This document shows, piece after piece, positions 54,983 through 64,000 of a DNA stretch of 64,000 nt. Below the pieces are notes generated by a model that did no database searches, was not told the origin of the DNA, and worked only from the letters and a program-made list of their open reading frames with translations. Position 1 is the first letter of the stretch, and every line of letters begins with the position of its first letter. Source of the DNA: Prochilodus magdalenae (taxonomy: Eukaryota > Chordata > Actinopteri > Characiformes > Prochilodontidae); assembly GCA_024036415.1 (NCBI GenBank), contig JAMWET010001300.1, positions 1,481,501-1,545,500 of the forward strand, read 5' to 3'. The position numbers were made by a program, and so were the translations under genes.

Positions 54983-56272
54983 ATGATGTACAGCATGATG
55001 GAGCACGAGCTGAAGAGCACGGCGGTGCAACAGAACTCTCACCCCGGCAGCCAGGTGCTGCAGGGTGGATGTGGAAACGCGCCGCTACCGTCTCAGCAGC
55101 AGCAGGCTCAGAAGAACTCCTGCCCTGACCCCATGGATAAGGTGAAGCGGCCCATGAACGCCTTCATGGTGTGGTCTCGGGGCCAGCGGAGGAAGATGGC
55201 GCAGGAAAACCCCAAGATGCACAACTCGGAGATCAGTAAGCGCCTGGGCGCCGAGTGGAAGCTCCTGACTGACGCCGAGAAGCGGCCCTTCATCGACGAG
55301 GCCAAGCGGCTGCGCGCCGTGCACATGAAGGAGTACCCGGACTACAAGTACAAACCGCGCCGCAAGACCAAACCGCTGCTGAAGAAGGACGCGCCGCCCG
55401 GCAAGTACCCACTGACGGCCGCGCAGGGCCAGGCGCTTAGCCCCAGGATGGACGGGTACGGCTGGGCTCCTGGAGGAGGATACACCGCCATGCAGAGCGA
55501 CGCACTGGGCTATACACAGCAGCTCCATCGCTACGACCTGAGCGGACTGCAGTATCCCACTCACAGCTATATGAACAGCGCCAACTCGTACAGGTGGGAG
55601 AGGGGTTAACGCGGGGGGCTCATAATGCTAGCGTGTCAATATTCGGTTTAATTTATTTTACATTTAAATGTAAAGTTTAATTTGAATTATTAATTCGTTT
55701 TTTGCATGATGATTGTAGTTTATCTTGTTTAAACAAAGTTCCTCAACTGTAGTACAAATGTGTCTATGCACCGTTTTTGTGCGCTGTAAAATGCACACAT
55801 CAGCCTTGTTTGTTGATTTGAATTTTGTTTAGCTTGTTTTTGTGCTCCTTAATAATGTATAATTATGGTATGACGTAATTGGGTATAATTAAACTGTCCG
55901 TTTTTTTAAATGCAGTTTTGTAGTGCAAAAGTTAGAATAGTTTACCAGTCATGTCAATAGATGCTAACTATTTCATTGCCTGTGCTTCAGTTTCTAATGG
56001 TCTGGCCCTGTTCTTCCCTCCGCAGCCCGATGTCTTACAGCAGCAGTCCCCAGCAGCCCAGCCCGGTAATGTCCATGGTCAAACCAGAGCCCCTGCCCCA
56101 CTCCCCCACTGGCGCCTCAAACCACCACCGCGGGGCCATTCAGGGTGATCTCAGGGACATGATCAGCATGTACATCCCCGGAGGAGATGTTGGGGACCCT
56201 ACGGCCCAGAGGGGTTACCCGAGTGTCCAGCAGCACTACCTGGGCAGTACTGTGCCCCTCACGCACATATAA
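54983..56272 (+). CDS. sox19: Sox19 SoxB1 HMG-box transcription factor (2 exons)
   Basis: A SoxB1 DNA-binding activator of early embryonic and neural gene expression. Exons 54983-55593 and 56026-56272, joined GT-AG within the serine codon AG/C; 858 bases, 285 residues plus stop. The N-terminus [11 protein letters not shown] is typical of sox19-type proteins, and the in-frame sequence upstream has no ATG. The HMG box spans about residues 52-130 ([20 protein letters not shown] at its start, [15 protein letters not shown] at its end). Exon 2 carries a sumoylation-type VKPE word, a [10 protein letters not shown] block and the SoxB1 C-terminus VPLTHI. Most SoxB1 genes lack introns; a single intron after the HMG box is the sox19/SOX15 pattern. 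A strong donor-like CAGGGTAAGT at 54951-54960 sits just upstream of the start. Whether this is sox19a or sox19b cannot be told. Confidence 0.95.
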
Positions 56273-58005
56273 GGTTGGGGGGAGGAAAAACACTGACTGG
56301 GACTAGCTCAGCCGGATCATAACGTAGGCTTGTCATGCAACAAGTAATCTGCAAGGATTCTTGATGGATGTTCTGAGCAGCCGTTGCACATAGGAGCATG
56401 TTCTACCTCTTTGAGTGATCACACCCCATTCTTCATTTCTTTCTTCTTCTTTTTTTTTTTTTTTTAACTGTAGATTTGTTCATTAACTCCCTCAAATCTT
56501 CTGGCTTGTCCTTTTTTCTGCCCAGATTCATGCCCCCTTTTTATGTGCAGTTTACCGATTCTTCCCAGAGGAGTTTCTCAGGAAAGATAGGTATGACAAG
56601 CCAGTCATTTGTGCTTGGACACAACATGCAGAAATTCAATTCTCATTGTAGGATGTTTCCCATGTGTGTGTATATTATCAGTCTCTCAGAACCTGACAAT
56701 GTGCCTTTGTGCTCTGTGCTTCATTAACGGGGTTGAGGTCATTCATGCAGTAATGGGCAATCAAAAACCAAACTAGGGTATAGAAAAAGAGGACATGGAT
56801 GCACCGAAAACATGTCAACCAACTGCCATCCTCATAGCCAATGATATACAAATCATGTGACCTTATGGAGCATGGCTATAAACTAGTTTTGCTGTGTGAA
56901 CCACGGTGCCCCTGAAATCTGGAATAGCTTGGTTAACTATGTGGTTGACTGATGTTGAACCATTTTAGTGCCTTATACCAATAGCAAATGCATTTTCAGT
57001 AGCTGTGGGCCGGTGCCGTTGGTAGAACTATCAGGAATGTGGTCTTTATGACGACGCTGGAAGTTGGCATGGTTTAGCTTGTTGGAGTGACCTTTTTTAG
57101 AGAGCAATCACATAATGGCTGTTGCCTTATTGTACCAAATTCTTTTGATCATGGAGAGCATCTTGCTTCTCCACAGCACCCTTTTAATAGAGTAGGCTAT
57201 GCATTGATTGCACAAATGTACTATCGGAATAGCCTCGGAAAGTAGAGCGCGCAAAAGGAAACTTGTGCATTTCAACAAGAAACTATAAAAAGCAATAGTG
57301 ACGTCTGTACAATGTGTTTACCTTTCAGTGTGAGACTCTAGCACTATGACTCCCCTGTAATTGCAGAATATTTTTATTGTTTTTAAACCAATCAATGCAC
57401 TGATCTTTACCCTCTGGTCAATACTAAGTATTGCCTTAGAACAAGAGTTTCAATACTGAGTCCGTTTGAAGGGACTCTCACCACTTTAGGAGGGTGTATC
57501 TTTCAGAGTGACTTGTACGTCCGTTGGGCGAGTGAGGAGCCTGCTTACTGCTCGTATAGCTAATCTAATGCCAGATTCAGCAGAATCCGAATGCCAAAAG
57601 TGGTACGCAGGTGCTGCTAAGTGCAGAAAGAGCTGAAGTGTGTTGCTTTTTTTTTTTCCCTCTTTTCTTTTGGGTTGTTTTGATGGTCTAACTTGAGTCT
57701 ACAGTCAGTCTAGCCTTTTCAGTTCTCAGTACGTTTTAGTTTTAGGATTTTGCTAGTCACTAATGAGTTAAGAAGTTTAATGTTGTAATTTATATAAGAG
57801 TAATGAAATGAGTGAATGTTTACATTTGCCATCCAAGTGAGAGTCCAACTTGCTGTTTTGTTGTCATTTTGTTTTAATAATGCTGTTTGTAAATAGCCTT
57901 TGTACAGTTAAACTTTTTATGGCCCTTAAGGGTTTTTTCTTTCATAAACAAAACAAAAAAATCCAAAAAAATGTAAATAATAAAACAAAACAAACAAAAA
58001 AAATT
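56273..58005 (+). other. sox19 3' UTR
   Basis: About 1.7 kb without coding features up to an AATAAA at 57979-57984 in an A-rich stretch. Read-through may extend further; the end is inferred from the signal. Confidence 0.5.
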
Positions 58006-58439
58006 GTCTTCACAGAAGTTTATTCCAAGTGTGAGCTTCAGCTCTTTCATCTTTCCACTTCATGCATCCATGTACACGCACTGTGTCTGCATTAAGCCCC
58101 ATGTAATAGGAAGGGGACTTCAGCTGGTGTGGTCTTAGGTTTGCTTTTTTTTTTTCTTTTTTTCTCCATATTCCAATAATTTTTGCTATCTTTGCACCAC
58201 TTCTATTCGACACCGTCCGTTTTATTGATCACTGTAGTGTAATCTCAGCTGGTCTCGGTTGGGTCGGGCCTGGCTAGAGTTCCCGCTCTATTCAGGGTTG
58301 GAGATAAGAGGAGGACTCTCGAGCATGTGCAGAGAAAGCTGGGCACACATCCGTCTCAGGGCGGAGGGAGAGAATAATTGAGGGGCAATCGATTTAAATT
58401 TCTCCCCTTTTTTCTTTTGAAACCTCTCTGTCCTCCCCC

Positions 58440-58735
58440 TCGACACACCCTTCCCGCTCCTAACAGGCCGTTTCGGAGCCATATTGTCCGGCTCTTTTCA
58501 GCTCGCAGGTGTGCGGGGTAAAGCCGCTGAACCCAGAGCGCCCCCCCAAGGGCCGCTTTGTTCGACCCCCCCGCCGAGCACTCAATTACTGCTGCCGGCC
58601 TCTCCCCCCTCTCCAGCTCGGGGTTAACCCTTTCTCCACGTCCCGGTATTGTAATGGAAATGGCGGAGCCCGCTTCTGCTAATCGGAGAAGGGGAGGAGG
58701 GAGGAGGAAGACGAAACTGAGGCCTATAGGCTGCG
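58440..58735. promoter_or_regulatory. CpG-rich block downstream of sox19
   Basis: CpG-dense DNA with YY1-like words (GCCATATTG near 58479, AAATGGCGG near 58658) and C- and G-runs. It has the look of a TATA-less promoter. An ATG at 58651 opens a 39-codon frame beginning MEMAEPASANRRRGGG, with no clear splice donor and no family match. In mammals FXR2 lies next to SOX15, but nothing here matches FXR2. Confidence 0.35.
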
Positions 58736-60312
58736 TCCATATCCACACCACTACTGCTATACTACACTAATGAGGGCACTACTGACATACTGGGTGCTCA
58801 TGTCGTGAACTACTTTTGGTAGTATTTCGCTGTTGGCACAACATTTCTAAAGAGCTGTGTCATATATGGCTCTATGGCTTTCATGTGGCAAACCGACCTA
58901 CTGTTGAGTGCACTAGCTAAGGCTGTATTTCAAATGCAGTCTAACTACATAGACATCTAATGCCCTGTTTGGATGTTGAAGACGTCCAAAACCACATACT
59001 ACCAATTCACACTCTACCAATGACAGACTTCTAATGCTGGTATACTGTATATACCATTTAGCAGGGATGTCTGGATCCTGGAGTTCACTTTTCAGAAACT
59101 GGTGCAAAAAATATCATTGGTTTATTTATTTAGTTGGATGGATGTCTAAAATATTTCATAATAAATAAATAATGGTCTAGTATAGGAAATTTTGCCTTCA
59201 GCCCCCATCCCCTGGTCCCAGAAACAGCAACTTTAAACACAATGTTCAAATAACAAGTCACTGTTTAAATAATGGATTATCCGAATGAGTTATCAAAACA
59301 CTAAACAAGATTAACAAAGGTCGTGTAGCATGGCTCTTGTAAATCACCTGACACACTTGGACTACACTACGAGGCTCCTTCAAATCACCCAGTGGAATAT
59401 TACATATACACCTTTGATAAGGTTTGTGTTTTATTACACATGTAGCCAACTTCTAAATCTAGCTATTCAGTAGTGTTAAGTGATGCTGTTATAAAGGAAG
59501 AGCAAGAATATCTGATTTTCTAAGGTTTATTTTATTGACTTCCTCTTATAATTTTGTCCACGTTGTTCAAAATCACAGACTCTCTGTATCAATGTTGGTA
59601 TCAGGATATTAGTCTTGGTATTGGAGCAAATGGAGATCATTGGAATCGCCCATCCCTTCTGTTTAGTACGGAACTATGCGAGTTTGGCCTTTACTTTCTG
59701 AGAGACAGAGGGAAGGAGGAAGAGAGGGAGCCATTTCAGACTTAGCCAACTTGACTAACTTGCTTCAGGCATCACAGTTATTAGCCCGCACACAGTAGCC
59801 TAACCTTTAATGCCTACAGCCTGACTTTCTCTGTGGAGATTCAGTCACACGTGGTGTTTCCTGTGATTCCTGCTTCTCTGAAAGGGTCAGAGGCTCTCCA
59901 GCTCTCAGCTGAACTCTCCTCCAGTCCTGGCAGAGGAACGGTGCTGGAGAACTCGAGTGGTGGGGTGGTCGGTGCAGTAGGTGGAGGTGGGGGTGGATGT
60001 GTCTGTGTGTGCGTGTTGGGGGGAGGGTGGTCTGGGGGGGCGCAGCATTTTCTGCTGCCACACAAACCGTCTCTTGGTAACGAGCAGCGAGGCCTCAACA
60101 AGTGGCCACCGTGCTGCTTATAGCAATTAGCAGAGGCTGTGCTGTGAACAGAGGAGCTGGTTAAGTCAGTTAGCAGAAAGAAGCTGGATGGGCTCTGCCG
60201 GAGTCGCTGGGTTTGTCTGTAAGACTTGTTTTATGGGTGATTAGGTGTAACACTGTCCGTACCGTACAGCAGGAAACCAAACATCAAAGGTTACCCTGGA
60301 GACGGGTGCGTA
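58736..60312. other. Non-coding DNA with dispersed-repeat fragments
   Basis: CTGCGTCCATATCCACACCA and nearby TACTACACTA words (58731-58990) recall a fish MITE whose ends begin GGCTGCGTCC; a similar texture recurs near 61295-61400. A G-rich tract with GGGGGGAGGGTGG lies at about 59970-60040. No gene recognised. Confidence 0.3.
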
Positions 60313-60359
60313 TTATTTACCTGCATTCCGAGGGAAGCCTAGCCACTCCCATCTCACAC

Positions 60360-60970
60360 ACACCCAGAGAGAGAGACAGAAAGAGAGAGAGAGAGGGAGA
60401 AGAGGAAGAACAGAGAGAGGAGTAAGAAACAGAGAGAAAGAAAGAAAAAGAATAAAAGGGGAGAGAGAATAGAGCAGAGATAAAAAGACAGATTGGAAAG
60501 AAGGGCATGAACAAAAAGGAGGGAGAGAAAGAGAAGAACAGAGAACAAAGATTGAGAAGAGGGAAGATAAAGGAGAAAGAGGGAGAAAGAGAAGAGAAAG
60601 AGGTAGAGAAGAATGAGAGGCAAAGACAGAGAAACAGAAGAGAGATTTAGAGTGAGGGAGAGAAAGAACATGAGAGAAAGAGGAAAAATGAAAGATGTGA
60701 GAGTTAGAGAGTAACAGAGAAAGAAAGAAAAGAAAGAAAGAGGGAGAGGGAGACTTGGAGGAGTAGAAGGAGAAGGAGAGAGAGAGAGAAAGAAAATAAT
60801 GAGAGAGAAAAAACAATAGAGAGTAGATGAAGAAAGAAAGAGTAAAATGACAGATGTCATAAAAGTGACAGATTAAGAGAGAGGAAGAGAAAAAGAAGAA
60901 AGGAGAGAGGAGAAGTGAGAGAGTTAGAGGAAGAAAGAGAATAGAAAGAGAGAAGAGAGTTAAGAACTGC
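60360..60970. repeat. Long purine-only tract 1
   Basis: About 610 bases that are overwhelmingly A and G on the plus strand, in irregular AGAGAA, GAAAGA and GGGAGA words. The long Ser/Leu/Phe-rich open frames on the minus strand are simply the translation of polypyrimidine. Confidence 0.9.
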
Positions 60971-62280
60971 CACAAGACAAGAGAAAGAAATATAGCCTGT
61001 TGTATATTCAGGTACCAGACTGCTATCTCTGATCTCGGGTATATACCTGAGCTTCATGCAGTGGGCCCTAAACCTAAACGTGTTAAACTTCATCAAAGTC
61101 ACTGCTTTTAATAAAACTATTTTCACCAGAGAAAAACACTCTTAGCATCAAACAGTGACCTCTGAAGAGCTCCGAACAGTCTGCACTAAGAGGAGGAAAG
61201 TTCAGGGCCTGGTCTTCTTACAGAGGTGTCAGAAACTGAAACTCACCCTGAAACATCTCTGTCCTTATCCCCACAAATAATATCTCAGGACGAATTTCAC
61301 ATGCACACTACTATACCGCACACCACAGTAGCATATACTGCATACTGACCCCTGTGTGTAGTATGAGGTGACAAGTTTTAAAATACAGTGTAGTATACTA
61401 ATACAGTCACATGACCAGTTACCTCACATTAGTTAACTGCTGCTAACACTGATCAGTTCTCCTGAAATACGTTTAGCCTAGCTGTTAGCTACCCTCGGCT
61501 ATTTGGGTGTGAAACTGAACCTCTAAAGTGAGTTAATATTTTACTAATCTTCAGACCTGTATATTTCAACTTTGTGAGGCTCATATTAATAAAAACATAC
61601 CCCAGTACAATCACTGCACTCATATTTATACTCAGAGTTAGCCACTACCGTTTTCTCTGGCTGAGCAGGCTGAGAGCTGGTGAGGCTCTGGTGCATGATG
61701 GGATACAGTACACCATGAAGATAGCTCCCCCTGTATAATAGAAACTCTGACTGGAGTAGAACACCATGGTGCAGAGGTACACGCAGGATGTTAAAATGCT
61801 AAACAGCCTCCAGAAAAAAGAAACCGTTTTTATCAGATTGACCATTATCAGCATTACATATCACTGATTTGTAGTTTCTGACATGATGTGTAAATTCCTG
61901 TGCTTTACGCTGTACAGTTCAGTTTGGAGGCAGACCTGCTGAAGTCTGCAAAGAACCTACTCACATGATAGCAGCCCGAAATGTCCCTTTAAAAGACCTG
62001 CCAAAATACCGTCCCAGTCATGCAGTGGCCTGTTTAAAATAAGAGTCACCTGGTTTGATAAATAGTGGTGTAATACGAGGAGCTTAAACCTGCAGCTGCT
62101 CTGGACATTTGTGAATTTGAATGAAAACTCCTACATTGGTCACATAGCTGCACAAATCTAAAACCTTCTCACTGGGCCAACACCAGAGAAACGTCTCACC
62201 AACACTGAGCTGCAGCTGAATCCACCTAAAGCTCTGAACCTTCAGATTCCTCTCTGAAGGGAGCAGACGCTTTTGTTTTA
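60971..62280. other. Non-coding DNA, no gene recognised
   Basis: No supported exon on either strand. Short open frames near 61645-61854 are unrecognised. Confidence 0.4.
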
Positions 62281-62287
62281 TCGACGG

Positions 62288-62288
<1 letters not shown>

Positions 62289-62382
<94 letters not shown>

Positions 62383-62412
62383 CACACACACACATATACG
62401 CACACACACGCA
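62289..62412. repeat. (CA)n microsatellite
   Basis: CA dinucleotide run with CATA and CGCA interruptions. Confidence 0.95.
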
Positions 62413-62800
62413 GAGCTACTCCATCACCTACTTGCACAATGTGTTGACAGACCTGGCCCGAACCTTGTTTGCGCGCAGGTGAGTGAGTGGGCGTTGGATT
62501 TTTTCCCTTCCCTTTTTTTAATAGAGCTGCTACGGTTGGTTGACATGCCACCAGCGCTGTGTACACGCATGTTTGACTCACCCTCACACGGCCCAGCTGA
62601 ACACGGGCTGTCACGCAATAACAGGGCAGCTCTGAGGCAGCAGGAGGAGGGGGGAGATCAGACCGATAACAGGTGTGTGTTATGTCTGCAAGCGGCCAAA
62701 TATGGGTAGCTGGGATATCCGTCCACATTACTATCAATACCTCCAGCACCGAGCCCACAGGCCAGCCGAGATCCCGGTCCCTGTTAATCTGAGTGGTTTT

Positions 62801-62819
62801 ATTCGCTATTGTAGCGAAT
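62801..62819. repeat. Short perfect palindrome
   Basis: ATTCGCTA and TAGCGAAT are exact reverse complements separated by TTG. Could be a protein-binding site, a transposon fossil or chance. Confidence 0.6.
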
Positions 62820-63048
62820 TAATCTTAGCGGTGTTTCCCGAGTGAGTGAACGCCTCCGTGCCAGATCAGCGGATCAGCGGTCGTAAATCTAATTTCCTCA
62901 GGCGGCCTGAGACGTCTGCTGCTGGTCCACAACTGGCAACCCTGTTTAGGGCGTTTGATCAGCAGCGTGAATGTGTGGAGCTCATACAGTATCCCGAAAC
63001 ATGAAGCCACACCGTGAACACTTCACCTCCTCACCTCTTCCACCGTCT

Positions 63049-63051
<3 letters not shown>

Positions 63052-63089
<38 letters not shown>

Positions 63090-63099
63090 ATACTGAGAT

Positions 63100-63147
<48 letters not shown>

Positions 63148-63625
63148 AAAAGAACACAAAATGAATGAGAGATATAGAAAGAAGGGAAAGAGAGAAAGAA
63201 AGAGAGACTGAAAAAGAGAATGACAGGGGAAAACAGAAAAATCCAGAAAAAAGAAAGATAGAAAGAGAAAATGAGTGAGAAAGAATGTGAGAGCTAGAAA
63301 GAGATGAACAGACTGAGACAGAGATAGTGAGAAAGAGAAAGAAAAAACAGGAAAAGAAAGAATGTGGGAGAGGATAATAGAAATAGAGCTATATATACAA
63401 AAAAGGTACGAGTGTAGTGAGAAAGAGAGAGAGAGTAGTTGAGGAAAAGGTAGAGTAGAGAAGAGGAGAGAGGAAGTGGAGATCAGAGAAGAGGAGAGAT
63501 AGTGGAGCCACAGAAGGTAGATGGGAGAAAGAAGAGAAGAGAGAGAGAGAGAGGACCGAGAACGAGGAGAGAGATGAGAGAAAAGGAGAGGAGAGTAGAG
63601 AAGGAGAGAGAGAAAAGGCACGAAA
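63052..63625. repeat. Long purine-only tract 2 with (GA)n cores
   Basis: Pure GA runs at about 63052-63085 and 63102-63144, followed by about 480 bases of irregular A/G sequence like that at 60360-60970. Minus-strand open frames here are artefacts. The remaining 63626-64000 holds nothing I recognise. Confidence 0.9.
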
Positions 63626-64000
63626 GGCATTAGAGATCTTCACACAGTGGGAGGGAAGTTTTTGCCACATCTCTCAGCGCTCTCTGTGAAGGGTTACATT
63701 TCTTGCTGCAGATGGGCGAGGATAGCGCGGCTGAGCGGACGTAGGCGAGCTGCTCTGGTCGTGTTTGTAACTGCTTGATTGGTTATGTTTGATTCACACA
63801 GTTCGTGATCAGATGAGACACGCGGGCTCCAGCATGTCACTGAAACATATCGACTCAACTTCAAACGACTGGCGCTCAGCCACAGACAAGCACCAGCCAT
63901 TCATTTACCTCTCCACTGACATGCTGGAGATTCATCATCACCGTGACGAGTGGGCTTTAATGAGACAGGTCCTCGTGTAAGAGGCCGGTTCTGTCATAGT

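Noticed and set aside
55085..55564. 159-codon minus-strand open frame
   Set aside because: It is the antisense of the GC-rich sox19 exon, whose plus-strand frame is a clear SoxB1 protein.
58651..58770. Short frame MEMAEPASANRRRGGG as the start of fxr2
   Set aside because: It does not resemble the FXR-family N-terminus as known from its conserved first domain, and no splice donor follows.
60313..60975. 220-codon minus-strand Ser/Leu/Phe-rich frame as a membrane protein
   Set aside because: It is the translation of a polypyrimidine tract; overlapping frames of the same composition are also open.
62084..62758. 224-codon minus-strand frame
   Set aside because: Its centre is the translation of the (CA)n microsatellite, and the flanks match no family I know.

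Overview
The window looks like nuclear genomic DNA of a teleost fish. The genes have many short exons with GT-AG introns, the intergenic DNA is rich in microsatellites, and there are fish-type Tc1-like transposons, MITEs and tRNA-derived SINEs. The last gene is a SoxB1 gene split by one coding intron, which is the sox19 type known from fish. I cannot name the species; an otophysan fish is only a guess from the repeat style.

Four protein-coding genes could be rebuilt exon by exon, and each gives an uninterrupted frame from ATG to stop. (1) tnk1, minus strand, 13 coding exons between 12476 and 4418, 737 residues: an ACK-family tyrosine kinase. (2) senp3, plus strand, 10 coding exons between 28565 and 33198, 538 residues: a SUMO protease. 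(3) eif4a1, plus strand, 11 coding exons between 34409 and 39958, 406 residues: the DEAD-box translation initiation helicase. (4) sox19, plus strand, 2 coding exons between 54983 and 56272, 285 residues: a SoxB1 transcription factor. The order TNK1, SENP3, EIF4A1, SOX15/sox19 matches the conserved block on human chromosome 17p13.1. The mammalian CD68 and MPDU1 genes between EIF4A1 and SOX15 are not visible here.

The eif4a1 introns carry non-coding RNAs. One is a C/D-box snoRNA (37161-37308) with a perfect terminal stem, which I infer is SNORD10. Three related H/ACA snoRNAs (about 36176-36314, 36652-36768, 38785-38921) show compensatory base changes in their stems. A partial fourth copy lies in the 3' UTR.

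The rest is non-coding. About 1-4.4 kb holds the tnk1 3' UTR and flank. About 12.5-21.4 kb is upstream of the tnk1 coding start and holds a MITE, a SINE, a duplicated segment and microsatellites. About 22.3-23.8 kb is a dead Tc1-like element whose transposase has lost two catalytic acidic residues. About 42.1-45.95 kb is a large minisatellite of 30- and 33-base units with a 1.1-kb higher-order duplication; it is open in frame on both strands, but I judge it non-coding. About 46.1-54.5 kb is a gene-poor stretch before sox19 with a decayed transposon and possible regulatory DNA. About 58-64 kb holds a CpG-rich block and two long purine-only tracts.
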